From Enterobacteriaceae bacterium (lineage in GTDB: Bacteria; Pseudomonadota; Gammaproteobacteria; Enterobacterales; Enterobacteriaceae), in the NCBI GenBank assembly GCA_902363335.1, contig CABIZV010000009.1:69728-133727 (forward strand): DNA of 64,000 nucleotides, in the 5' to 3' direction. Below the pieces are notes generated by a model that saw nothing but the letters and a program-made list of their open reading frames with translations, was not told where the DNA came from and ran no database searches. Both the position numbers and the translations under genes were made by a program. Positions 36,029 to 45,885 of this stretch are shown here, one piece after another. The first letter of the stretch is position 1. Every line of letters starts with the position of its first letter.

Positions 36029-36030
36029 TG

Positions 36031-36238
36031 GAGGCGTCGGAAAGTTTTTCGGATCAGGGACATAGCCGGCATCATTACAAAAAAAGCACTTTACCTGAAG
36101 GCCTCTTATATTCGACAGGTCCGATTTTTTGATGAAAAAGGGGATCGTCAAGTCTTACTTGGCTCAACATCCTCAATCGCGTTGCGGCTAAAAACACTCT
36201 CCCGGAAAACCGGGGCTGTTTACTAAAGATTTATTATT
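36031..36238. promoter_or_regulatory. Upstream region of the 2015-aa gene
   Basis: This 208-base region presumably carries the promoter of the large gene. Only a weak purine stretch (TAAAGA) precedes the ATG, with no clear Shine-Dalgarno. Confidence 0.3.
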
Positions 36239-39200
36239 ATGCCTAAAACTATTAATGGTTCAGTCAGACAGGATATTCAATCTATTTATGCCAGCGGCAT
36301 GGATACCTGTGTATGTGCGCCCGAGAGATCCGCTTTTATCAATCTGGTTACAGAAGTTAGAAACGATCCAATAGCCCTCTTTAAACAACAGTCGCATCAG
36401 ACCGTTAATACAAAAGAGCGAGTTTTGCATAAAGCTCAAAATAATATCCCAGCCGACTTCAGTCAAAAAGATTTAAGCCCTAGGCAGAAGCCGCTGAGTT
36501 TCGTTCCTAAGGGTTCCCAATCGGACTCAGCCGAATCGAGTAGTCATGGTCATTTATTCGCATTTATTCGTGAAACCTACTTGGAAGAAGCTCAGAAGTT
36601 CAGGCTAAAAGGGTATAACATCCAGCAGCCCAAAATTGACAGGAGACTACTGACGCAGCTGCGTGGCGACCTAGCCGCGGCTAAAGCTCGCCAGCGGCTC
36701 CAGTTAAACACTAGGGAGGGTCTGAGTACTCTCCTGCTGGATCAGATACGCAACATAGAGTGTCTTACGAGTAAGCTTTCGGACGATGTAATAAAACACT
36801 GGGTTGAGTGTGAGCTGTCACGCAAAGGCGATGGGGAAGCCACGGAGACCGCACCGGGGAGTCGGCGTACGGCTCAGTCGCTGGCCAGACGGCTGGAGTC
36901 CACCCTGCAGACGCTGATACGCGTTGTTCGTACCCTGAGTGCCATGGATGACTACAGTACCCCGGAAAAACGGCACGACATGCTGGTCGCTGAGTTGACT
37001 GACGCATTTTCCTCCATTGATAAAAGTACGATAATACAGGCGCTGGGGAGCCTGACGGCAGAGATGTCAGGCCATGCAGCCTGGGTTTCTCTTGTGCAGG
37101 CACGGGCAGCAGCGTGGGAGGCCGATAAGTGGTCCTCCGTAAGGGCGATGATTGCAGACACGCGGCACGAAGCAGAAAAAGCCAGTACAAAAGCCCGCCA
37201 GCTTCAGGGGGAACCTCAGAAATTCTTTCGCGATGTCGCCGCCTGTCTTCAGCACCTCTCCGGCGATTTGGCAAAAGCGTCGATTCACACTGGCTTGAGC
37301 ACTACTTCACCGACCATACCGCAGGTGAATATTAATGAGCCGGCGGCCTCTTTGTCACGCTCAAATTCCTTCCCGCATCAAATCAGGGCGGGTTTTGATA
37401 AGAAAAAATTACAGGCGCAAACTGCCGTTGTGGGAATGAAAGTACACGCGTACCGGCTGGTCCGCATCGTACAGCATGGTCACCTCACCGGAACGCCCAC
37501 AAAGCCCCCAGAGCACGTCGTTGCCGATTCCATCATCAGAAGCATTTTATGGCAGTGGCAGCAGTCGACAATTAAAATTCAGTACGCCAGCGCTGCGCTG
37601 TTGTCAAAAGTGGATGAGCTGAAAAAAATTGAAGGGATACTAGCTTCTTACTCCGTGGCGGATGACCGGGGAAGCGAACAGGAGCGCCGCAGTACCCCCG
37701 TCAGCCCGTCGTGTGAGGAAGACCTGGTTACGCGGGTAAGGGAATGGGTGAGCGACACTCTTGAACAGGAAACCCCCGAAAACCAGCAGGCGGTAAAAGT
37801 GGCGACACTGGAACGGTTGCTGGGCGGCGATATCGACTATGCGCAGTCCCTTCTGGCTCGCCTGGGGAGTACCACTGACAATATTCAGAAGGCGCTTAAA
37901 AGGCAGTGGATGTCGGTCAATGATATGCTGGAACCCCTGCTGCCAGCTGATATTGCCCGCTCTCTGCAGGAAAAAGTTGATCATTTGCTGTATAAATTCA
38001 TGCCTGATATGGCCAGAGCGCTTGCTGGTGCTGCACAGGCGCTGAATGATGCCTCGCTTGCAGCCGGGAAGTCAGCGCGCAATTTCTCTGAGGCCAGGGA
38101 ACAGGCAGGCAAGGCACAGCTGCTGGCGACAAAGGTGAAGGAAAGTCTGTCGGCAGAATCTGCACGACTGACCGAAAGGCCCCTGGATGAACACTCACGG
38201 GGCGCACGCCTTGCCAGACACTGGGCAAACCTCGCCAGCGCACAGAACGAGGGTAATAATCCGCCGCCGGATGCACGGCAGGTGCTTGCTTCCCTGAAAG
38301 CGCAGGGGCTGTTAGCGGGTACACTTTCAGCCGGCGATCCGGCCGGGTATCTCTTCGCCACCCGGCTTGCCGGTGAACTTGAAAATGCCCGTCATGATGA
38401 ACTGAGATTACCGGTGAGTCCGGAGCAATATGCTGCCCTGGAGAAGGGGCTTGTTGAGTATATTGTGAAGTGGGGGCAAAAACGGATCCCGCGAGGGGTC
38501 ACCCGCATTGTTATTGAACTGTCCTTTGAACATGCTTTAAATGCGGTATCGTTCAACGTGTACGGCCTCTTCCGGCTCCCCTATAAGGTGCTGAAGGCCT
38601 CGATAAAAATACCGTACAATGTTAATAAGGTTAATAATTATACCATGCCCGGTCATGATAAGCCCTATAAGGCGATTTATGGCTTGCTGGGTAAAAAACT
38701 TAAGCAACTTGGCTTTAATCTACTGACGGCGCCCGTACCTGGCGCAGTCAAACTGGCAGCCGGGGCCGGGATAACCGCAGGTGCGGCCCTGCACAATATG
38801 TATGTCGGGCGCAGCGAGAACACCTTCAGCGCGGTTTATCAACATGTGGCGGAAGGAAAGCAAAGTGAAAAAATAAAAATGGGCTCAGTGGGTGGAATGG
38901 TTTTTGATGCAGTACTCGATACTGCCACTACAGCCGCTTTTAAAGGGGGGCAAAGCGCCTGGCAATCAGGGCGAAGTGAAAATAACGCTATTTTCGGTAA
39001 TGCGTTCGTTAGCAAACAAGCTGCTGTAAGCAATGAAGAAACGCCCCGACAGGCGCAAAAAATGGCAACCGGATATGATAACCCTGCTCAGGAGAATGCT
39101 GCGGCAGATGAAAGAGAGGACGTGCCGGTGAGTCACGACTCGCCATTACAGTCACAAACGGATGCTGGGCCGTTGTCTGATGAATACAATCCGGATCCTG

Positions 39201-42200
39201 CCCGCCCCCGCGTCAGACGTAAACGGGCACTGGCGAACACAGCGCCAACCCCTCTGTGGCATAATAATATCCCGTCCGATGCGACGTTACAGTCAGGGCA
39301 TTTTGATTTTGATCGGGACATTCGTTATCAGGCGCTCTCTGTTGCTCAGAAAAAACAAACTTACTTGCACGGCATTCAGGTTGTCTTGCTTCAGATAGAA
39401 AATGATGAACGCTTTACAAAGAAAATCCGGGAGAATGCCTGGCTTGCCAGAATAGGTGCCAGGCTCCTCGTTCCTGTTGATATAGGAGGCTGCAGGCTTA
39501 ATAATACGATATTCCTTCCTGACAGCCCGGGCGCCAGGAAGGGTGTGCTTATTTGTCTGGACGCTGAAGTTCCTTATTACTATGTTGATGAAGGAAAAGA
39601 CCTTTCAGAGGATTTGGTAAGGGATTTTCCTTACTATTCTCATATGCGATGGCTCCGTCAGGAGATAGATAGTTTTGGCAATATTATAGACATAACCTAC
39701 CCCAGTGGTATTGAAACATTTAATAATATCAAAGCCGGCAGGAGCAGTTTCGAAAAGAACTTTAATTCTGTTAATCCGGATCCGATGGATATAGCGAGGC
39801 TTTCGGCAACACTCGCTGATACGATGGCAGTTGATTATGTGATTAAAGGAAAACCCATCTTCAATAAATTATTAATCTCCAGAGCGATTGCCGGTGCGCA
39901 TATCCCTGACCCCGGGGTAAGTGCATCCGAAGCAAAATATCGTCTCGAATTCACCTGGGATAATTTGTCACCGGCAGAGTATCTGAGGTCGTTTTCAAGG
40001 CCCTTCTCTACCCTCAGTGGAGAAATGCAGTTAGTGTCCAGCTCCATTAACGGGGAAACGATACAGGAAACTGAACTGCATGTTCATCAGGCTGAATATA
40101 TAGGAAGCTGGGTTGATGCTACCGTCGGGGCCATCACCTCATTCACGCCGGCGGGGTGGGTGCTCAATACCACACAATCGGCAGCGGACATTGCTGCTGA
40201 TTTAACAGAAGGTAAGGATCCCGATCCACTGGCGGTTGCCGGCCTGGTGACAGGGTGCATTCCTGGCGGTCGAATTGCTGCTAAAGTCGGAAAGTTCACC
40301 CGGATTGGCGGTAAGGCTGTTAAATTCGGGTTTAAGATTGGCAGTAAAGCTGTCGATCTGGCCATCGTCGGGAGGAGCATTAAGACAGCCGCAGACACGG
40401 GTGAACCTCTTGCCATCTACCAGGCATTTTTGGCCAGCGGTATGAGTGTTAAGGACTCTTATGACATAACAAGGAATATGTCATCAGCGCTAAAACTCGG
40501 CAGGACAATAGAAGAAAGCACGTCACTGGAAGAGCTCGAAGCACTTCAAAATGAGGCTCCGGAGTATTCCATCGCTGAACCGGTGCAGCGTACATTCAGA
40601 GTAGGCTCGAGAGAGATGCTCGGCAGAGCAGTGAATGGCGAAATTGAGATATTCAGTGAGAATACCCGCACCTGGGAGAAGGGGAGCAAACTTCACCTGT
40701 TAGCGTTCAGGCTCCAGAATGCAGGTGGGGGACGACGGCTTTCTGCGTTGTTCAGGAATGAAATCGTTATCGGGAAACATACGTTTAAACGTGTCAAATA
40801 CAGTCAGGATAAGCTCAATGAAATGATGCGGATCGCTCAGGCATATGCACCGGTATCAGACAGTACAGCACGTATTGCAAAAATCCAGCAGGATTACAGG
40901 GCGGGGAAAGAAATGAGTCATGCCCCTCAGTACGATCGCTACAACAGCTTATCCCTCGATAAAAAGCTTGATGTATTTAATAACCCTGATACGGATGCAT
41001 TTACGCGGGGTGTTTTAGCCGGGAAAATAAATGAAGCCATTGAAAGTATCAATTTATATGAAGCAGCGAAGGTCGCTGATGACTGGAAAGCGTCGGCAAA
41101 TAAAGCAACGGATGTTGTTCTTGTACCGCAGGGAATTTTCTTAAAAGGTCAGGCGGGTGAGTGCCTGCCTGAGTCCATACTTATGGGCCGGGCTTTACAA
41201 AGTGGACAGGATGCCAGGTTAGCAAAAAAATTGATGAGTATTTACTTATCACCCAACGTTGCTGATGATCCTTTGTATAAGTCACTCGTCAGGTTACATG
41301 CTGATGGTAATGCATCTAAATTTAGCGCAGCCGCCATCTCTGATGTTAACGTGAGTGCGTTAGATGATGCGGAATCAAGACTGTTCCCTACAGAAAATTC
41401 CTCGGTCAGGGTTGATATCCCCGGGCATACTATGCTGATGTCCAGGGTAAATCGGGAGGGTAAAGTAAAGTATGTTTTCTATGACCCAAATTATGGTTTG
41501 GCTTATTTTTCCAGATATAAGGATATGTGTGCTTTCTTTAAAAAGAAAATCAGGTTGTATGATATGCCTGAAAGTTCGTTTAGCTTCTGTCATTTAGATT
41601 ACTCACATCTTCCGGACGTTAAAATAAACGAAAGGAACCTCGATGAAATTATAGATGATGAAATACCCCCCTTATACAATCAAGAGCGTGTTAATTTTCA
41701 GGGCAATTCTGAGGCATCTACAACATTCGATCCGACTATATTTAGACAAGTATTGACAAAATTTTTAAATCAACAAACCGCGCATGATCCAGATTATATG
41801 TCCTATCTATCTGCGTTTAACTCACTGCCGGAAAGCAAGAAGATTACTTTGCAGCAGGTGAAAGACCTGAAACACGCGCTTTACGCATCCGGAGATGACC
41901 TGGAGGCCCGGGCTAAATATCAGTATGCATTACTGGCATATTTGTCCGGTCAGGAAGGGATAAAACTTCCTGTCGATACAAATGAAATTCGCGTTCGTAT
42001 TGAGCAGGAAAGAGACCATGCTGAGTACGTGTATGGATGGAAAGTGAAGGAAAGGGACCGGTTCTGGGCCGAGTTGAATAAGAAGATGACAGAGCCACCA
42101 AAAATAAAAATCCCCCCTACAGCTACCATGCGAACTCAAATGAATGATTACAAGAGGGAAGTGGATAACTTAAAAAATTTAGTCGCTGACAGGAATAAAC

Positions 42201-42286
42201 AGATGAGTGAATGGGCGAATAAAAAAAGGCAGGCTACATTACGGCTTGATATGTGGAATGCCTCCTGGAATGAGTTTTTCGATTAG
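36239..42286 (+). CDS. Giant toxin/effector-like protein with YopT/C58-like protease signature
   Basis: The 2015-residue protein has no Sec signal. Residues 1-980 are largely helical and Ala/Gln-rich, with hydrophobic stretches near 760-860 (IVIELSFEHALNAVSFNVYG; AVKLAAGAGITAGAALHNM). A basic RRKRA at 993-997 could be a cleavage site. Residues about 1285-1345 form a second hydrophobic, glycine-rich region (WVDATVGAITSFTPAGWVL). The C-terminal part carries GECLPESIL (Cys1642), PGHTMLMSRV (His1730) and FYDPNYGLAYF (Asp1749), in the order and spacing of C58 (YopT/AvrPphB/LifA) cysteine proteases. A charged coiled coil ends the protein. It resembles large enterobacterial toxins or effectors, but I cannot name it. 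Membrane translocation followed by proteolysis of a host protein is an inference. Confidence 0.8.
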   Translation: MPKTINGSVRQDIQSIYASGMDTCVCAPERSAFINLVTEVRNDPIALFKQQSHQTVNTKERVLHKAQNNIPADFSQKDLSPRQKPLSFVPKGSQSDSAESSSHGHLFAFIRETYLEEAQKFRLKGYNIQQPKIDRRLLTQLRGDLAAAKARQRLQLNTREGLSTLLLDQIRNIECLTSKLSDDVIKHWVECELSRKGDGEATETAPGSRRTAQSLARRLESTLQTLIRVVRTLSAMDDYSTPEKRHDMLVAELTDAFSSIDKSTIIQALGSLTAEMSGHAAWVSLVQARAAAWEADKWSSVRAMIADTRHEAEKASTKARQLQGEPQKFFRDVAACLQHLSGDLAKASIHTGLSTTSPTIPQVNINEPAASLSRSNSFPHQIRAGFDKKKLQAQTAVVGMKVHAYRLVRIVQHGHLTGTPTKPPEHVVADSIIRSILWQWQQSTIKIQYASAALLSKVDELKKIEGILASYSVADDRGSEQERRSTPVSPSCEEDLVTRVREWVSDTLEQETPENQQAVKVATLERLLGGDIDYAQSLLARLGSTTDNIQKALKRQWMSVNDMLEPLLPADIARSLQEKVDHLLYKFMPDMARALAGAAQALNDASLAAGKSARNFSEAREQAGKAQLLATKVKESLSAESARLTERPLDEHSRGARLARHWANLASAQNEGNNPPPDARQVLASLKAQGLLAGTLSAGDPAGYLFATRLAGELENARHDELRLPVSPEQYAALEKGLVEYIVKWGQKRIPRGVTRIVIELSFEHALNAVSFNVYGLFRLPYKVLKASIKIPYNVNKVNNYTMPGHDKPYKAIYGLLGKKLKQLGFNLLTAPVPGAVKLAAGAGITAGAALHNMYVGRSENTFSAVYQHVAEGKQSEKIKMGSVGGMVFDAVLDTATTAAFKGGQSAWQSGRSENNAIFGNAFVSKQAAVSNEETPRQAQKMATGYDNPAQENAAADEREDVPVSHDSPLQSQTDAGPLSDEYNPDPARPRVRRKRALANTAPTPLWHNNIPSDATLQSGHFDFDRDIRYQALSVAQKKQTYLHGIQVVLLQIENDERFTKKIRENAWLARIGARLLVPVDIGGCRLNNTIFLPDSPGARKGVLICLDAEVPYYYVDEGKDLSEDLVRDFPYYSHMRWLRQEIDSFGNIIDITYPSGIETFNNIKAGRSSFEKNFNSVNPDPMDIARLSATLADTMAVDYVIKGKPIFNKLLISRAIAGAHIPDPGVSASEAKYRLEFTWDNLSPAEYLRSFSRPFSTLSGEMQLVSSSINGETIQETELHVHQAEYIGSWVDATVGAITSFTPAGWVLNTTQSAADIAADLTEGKDPDPLAVAGLVTGCIPGGRIAAKVGKFTRIGGKAVKFGFKIGSKAVDLAIVGRSIKTAADTGEPLAIYQAFLASGMSVKDSYDITRNMSSALKLGRTIEESTSLEELEALQNEAPEYSIAEPVQRTFRVGSREMLGRAVNGEIEIFSENTRTWEKGSKLHLLAFRLQNAGGGRRLSALFRNEIVIGKHTFKRVKYSQDKLNEMMRIAQAYAPVSDSTARIAKIQQDYRAGKEMSHAPQYDRYNSLSLDKKLDVFNNPDTDAFTRGVLAGKINEAIESINLYEAAKVADDWKASANKATDVVLVPQGIFLKGQAGECLPESILMGRALQSGQDARLAKKLMSIYLSPNVADDPLYKSLVRLHADGNASKFSAAAISDVNVSALDDAESRLFPTENSSVRVDIPGHTMLMSRVNREGKVKYVFYDPNYGLAYFSRYKDMCAFFKKKIRLYDMPESSFSFCHLDYSHLPDVKINERNLDEIIDDEIPPLYNQERVNFQGNSEASTTFDPTIFRQVLTKFLNQQTAHDPDYMSYLSAFNSLPESKKITLQQVKDLKHALYASGDDLEARAKYQYALLAYLSGQEGIKLPVDTNEIRVRIEQERDHAEYVYGWKVKERDRFWAELNKKMTEPPKIKIPPTATMRTQMNDYKREVDNLKNLVADRNKQMSEWANKKRQATLRLDMWNASWNEFFD

Positions 42287-42311
42287 AAAGCTTTGCAATC
42301 ATTGAAATTAT

Positions 42312-42326
42312 CAGGGGCTTCCCCTG
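42312..42326 (+). terminator. Hairpin after the giant gene
   Basis: CAGGGG CTT CCCCTG forms a 6-bp GC-rich stem 26 bases after the stop, followed by TTGTTG rather than a clean T run. Possible terminator. Confidence 0.5.
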
Positions 42327-43012
42327 TTGTGGTGGCTAAGGGCATGATAATGGCATGTTTTCTCACCGGAGAGCATCACCAAGGATGAGAATCTCTCTAT
42401 GCTCACATCCTTACCTGACCGCTCCGTGACAGTTTATATTCCTTTCCCTCGATCACAATGCTGGTCCTGTTACATCATCGTAGGTATAGCTGAAAACGCG
42501 CAATTATCCTGCCACAACCTTCGGTAAATCCTGTCCGGTTCACGATCATCGGCATCATAAATGACGTAACCTTGATACCTGCCAGTTCGTCACTCTGGTG
42601 GAAGCTAGTGTTGCTCTTATTATGTGCTGCTAGGCTCTGCCTGTTCCGTGGGTGGGTCTTGGCAGCCGCTACACGTTAATGAGATGCGAGATACCACGGT
42701 TGCTGTACGGTTGTCCTATTCGTAATGTGGACGCGACTTATCTCAAAACCGGGGATAATGGTAACGAGGGGGGCGAAGTGGATGTCTTGAAAAAATGAGG
42801 GCTATGGCGGACGTAGTAATGTACGGCCACTGCCAGCGTATCAAAAAGAATTCATCGGGCTCTTCACCATCTGTGTCGGGATGGTAAGGTAACAATAAAA
42901 CGTTTTGGATAAGAGATAAGGGTAATTCAGTATATAGATGGTTTACCTGGTTTACCTGATTTGCCGGGTTTGCGTTTTCAGGTGGCTTAGGAGTCGGTCA
43001 TGAATATCAGGG
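42327..43012. other. Non-coding region
   Basis: No supported gene was found. A small repetition GGTTTACCTG occurs twice at about 42939-42958 in a frame that would read GLPGLPDLPGL; it is likely incidental. Confidence 0.4.
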
Positions 43013-43606
43013 TTAGTCGCCATCATGATTTCTTTGTCTATAAGCAAGGATATAAGAACAACTCTGCTTGCTATCAGGGTTATTTATTTGGTACCCGCTT
43101 ACAAAGGTAAGAGCAAGACAGTCACCAGCGTGTAAATGATAGGTCTGATGATTACCCTTAAAATCAAGGCGGCCACTAAACATCAAAAGTGTTTGCCCAG
43201 AAAGGTGCTCATTAGCGAAAGGGGATACCGTAAGTTGGCCCATTGCAGGGATTTCAACTTTTATAAGTTCCGGGCAAGCGCCAGCTGGGGACAATGACCA
43301 GCGGGTAATACCTGATTGCTCGTCTGTCCAATGATGCTGATCCTGAGAGAAACAAATTCGTGAGCTCTGATGGTGCTCAAGCTCCACAAAAAATTTTGAT
43401 AGCGTTAGGTTCATGGCATTGATTAAACGACTAAGGATAGTTGCACTGGGACTGGAGGCGCCTCGTTCAACCTTGCTAATCATGGCCTGACTCACGCCTG
43501 AGCGGAGAGCAAGCTCTGCCACAGTCCAGTTACGAGCCTTTCTGTGTTTAAGTAATAGATGTGCAATATCGCTATCTACTATCTGTTTTTTAGTTGTTTG
43601 ATCCAT
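43013..43606 (-). CDS. XRE-cupin transcriptional regulator
   Basis: The 197-residue protein is started at ATG 43606 (MDQTTKKQ, with TGAGGA upstream); a longer frame reaches 43648. The N-terminal helix-turn-helix (TVAELALRSGVSQAMISKVERGASSPSATILSRLINAM) is joined to a C-terminal double-stranded beta-helix cupin domain (about 110-185, HLSGQTLLMFSGRLDFKGNHQTYHLHAGDCLAL). Such proteins (PuuR, SutR relatives) usually sense small metabolites and repress neighbouring genes. No catabolic gene remains nearby. It is convergent with the giant toxin-like gene. Confidence 0.88.
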   Translation of the reverse strand: MDQTTKKQIVDSDIAHLLLKHRKARNWTVAELALRSGVSQAMISKVERGASSPSATILSRLINAMNLTLSKFFVELEHHQSSRICFSQDQHHWTDEQSGITRWSLSPAGACPELIKVEIPAMGQLTVSPFANEHLSGQTLLMFSGRLDFKGNHQTYHLHAGDCLALTFVSGYQINNPDSKQSCSYILAYRQRNHDGD

Positions 43607-43648
43607 TTTTATCCTCATTTTAGCCAGTCGGATTATGTCAATAAGCAC

Positions 43649-44489
43649 GGGCCTCGCGATCCTTACGTGTCACGAGGGTGAAGGAATTCCAGCAACAGCT
43701 TCAACTCACACCTTATATTATTTTTAACTGGCTACGCGGATAGTTTATGACAGCAGGGTAAATCCTGGTCATTTGCTGAAGCGTGGATATAGCCGTGAGT
43801 ACCATAATGATTAAAACTGACTCGCCGGGTTATCTTTTTTTATTCACCAATTGCTCTAGATCTATCTGTTAATACTGAGCATGAAAGATTCCACAAGTTT
43901 ATACAACCTAAAAATTCTTAAAAAAATCTATTGTTTTTCTTAATCATAAAGATTTCTTTTTATCGTTAGCATCTATGGATTATTACTAAATCAGGTCGAG
44001 TGTTTCTGCTGACAGAATGTTTTTTTGAAAAATAATGGTTCATTTCTTACATCTTTTACATTGGTTGATATAGTTGTTTCGTTTTCTACGAAATCGTTTT
44101 TGATTATCTCGTACGAAATTTAGTGTCTTGGAAGACCGGACTATTACCACTAACATCAGAAGATAATTCTATATCACAATATGTATAATACATATCAACA
44201 TTAGAAACTTACAAAAAACGCTGAAAGTTGATTTGTAGATATTTTCAGTCGAACCTGCGCTGATTGCGAGTAGTTACAGTCAAAAGTGTACTTTGAGCTA
44301 GGCAAGCCTGAACATCTATTATGCGTCGGGAATGTTTACCTCTATAAACATCGTAATCGTGGGCCAATGTTCTTCAAAAATTGCTTACTCTTTGTTCCAA
44401 TAGCTTCGAACAGTGCTTTACCACTGCTCAGTGGCGTTGGTATTGTAGCAAGATTTGTGATGAAGTAGCCTTTAGGGGCATTGAAAGGT
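43649..44489. other. AT-rich non-coding region
   Basis: No gene was seen; AT-rich composition typical of acquired DNA. Confidence 0.4.
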
Positions 44490-45190
44490 TTTATCTTTCA
44501 GGGACTGTGCTCTCCAGATGCATCATCGCCCAAGGGATGATCGAAATAGGAGTTTTGTGCCGATCTTTACGCAGAGCTCGCATCATCTCAATCCCCCTGA
44601 TGTAGCTTTATGTCAGGTGAATTTAATCCTATGTGTGGCGTTGATAATCCGTTTCAACGTACTGCGGCCACATTCAATCACGTTTTTCAGCTACTTTAAT
44701 CTATTGGTGCTCAAGGTCAGGTGGATACCTCCCACCACGTTTGAGATAGGCTAGAGTCCGGCCATTTGTCAGACTTTATCCGTGTTGATGTCCCGGGAAA
44801 TCTGTGAGCCTTTACGTTATTTCAAATCTTCCGAGAAAACGATAGGCTGCTTTGCTGTTACGGAGCGGGTAAGGGTAAAAATGGATAGTGCGGCCTTTGC
44901 TGTCAACAGCACGTCAAAGCTAGTCTCATCAACCATACCACTTTGATATACGTTTCATACTAATGCCACAAGCAGACCCCGTAAGGGTTTCGCCAGTTCC
45001 AGGGCAGACGTTTTCCATTTCCGTAGCATATCGCTGAACCCAGTATTAAAGCATGGAGTTGTCAACATTAATACTGCATTCGGTTAGTGTCTCCTACAGC
45101 TGACGAAAGCTGATACCATATTTGCAGAACCAGCGAACTGCCCAGACGATGATGTCCTGCTGAAAATGCTGACTTTCATATACATTCATG
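44490..45190 (-). pseudogene. IS6/IS26-family transposase remnant
   Basis: Reading leftwards from about 45170: FQQDIIVWAVRWFCKYGISF, then RQL, stop, ETLTECSINVDNSML, WVQRYATEME, later RAVDSKGRTIHF, VIECGRSTLKRIINAT and MRALRKDRHKTP. These are successive blocks of the IS6-family DDE transposase, spread over several frames with many stops. The element is an old relic and cannot move itself. Confidence 0.85.
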
Positions 45191-45885
45191 AGTTGCGTAG
45201 TAAATGGTGAAAATGGCAACAAATTTTATCAGCACAGCTGGCCTTTGTAAAAGTGCCTAAATCTTAAAAGAATTATAGTCGTTCCCATCAATTTATATAT
45301 ACAGTTATGGTTTAACTTAGGATAGTTTGTTTACTTATGTGCAACAGTCTGTTTGATTATACTTGATTTTAATAATTTACTTCTAGCTTGTAGATGATTT
45401 TTTTACGATATCGTATAAATTATGAATAAAAAATATCTACACCTCTTGAGGTGTTAATTACATGCCTATCCGTTGGTGGGTTAATTTTTACAGACAAACT
45501 TTTACCCGTACTTAACGAAATGCAATAATTTTATAACGTAGCTGAGGCGCAAACACAGGATACTATTACGCTATTTTTATTTGGTGTATATTTTTAGCAA
45601 TTGATGTTTGGCCCATCAAGAAATTGTCTAGGGAGAAAGCATTCCCTAATTGCAGGTTACTGATTTGGCTTATTTTCACAGCCAATTTAATTTACACGAT
45701 GCACATTAATCTGCAGACAACTCATTGTGCCACCTCCGGCTCTCAAGAATGATCAGATTGTGAATGGAAATACATCTTTAGGAATTGAATATATTGTGTT
45801 ATCGGGCTGCTTACATCGCTGCATCTGAAGGTGATCCGAAACAACATTATTTCGGATCTTCCGTAGAATGAAAGATAAGGCATTC
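45191..45885. other. Non-coding region with a marT-like tail
   Basis: Around 45710-45760 the sequence (GACAACTCATTGTGCCACCT, then CTCAAGAATGATCAGATTGT) closely matches the end of the MarT-like gene and start of its partner near 61706-61759. This is a remnant of a second such regulator. Otherwise AT-rich, no gene. Confidence 0.6.

Larger units (their letters stand above)
34386..36030. mobile_element. IS66-family element, degenerate
   Basis: A GTAAGCG terminus typical of IS66 ends lies at 34386. Three genes follow in the usual order tnpA-tnpB-tnpC, with only tnpB intact. The right part of tnpC and the right end are missing; the element breaks near 36010-36030, just upstream of the giant toxin-like gene. 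Deletion probably brought the two together. Confidence 0.85.

Noticed and set aside
36765..37274. Minus-strand frames inside the 2015-residue gene
   Set aside because: Shadow frames of the long plus-strand gene, Pro/Arg-rich products without family.
44286..44754. Three overlapping plus-strand frames
   Set aside because: They are antisense to the IS6-family transposase remnant, which explains the sequence better.
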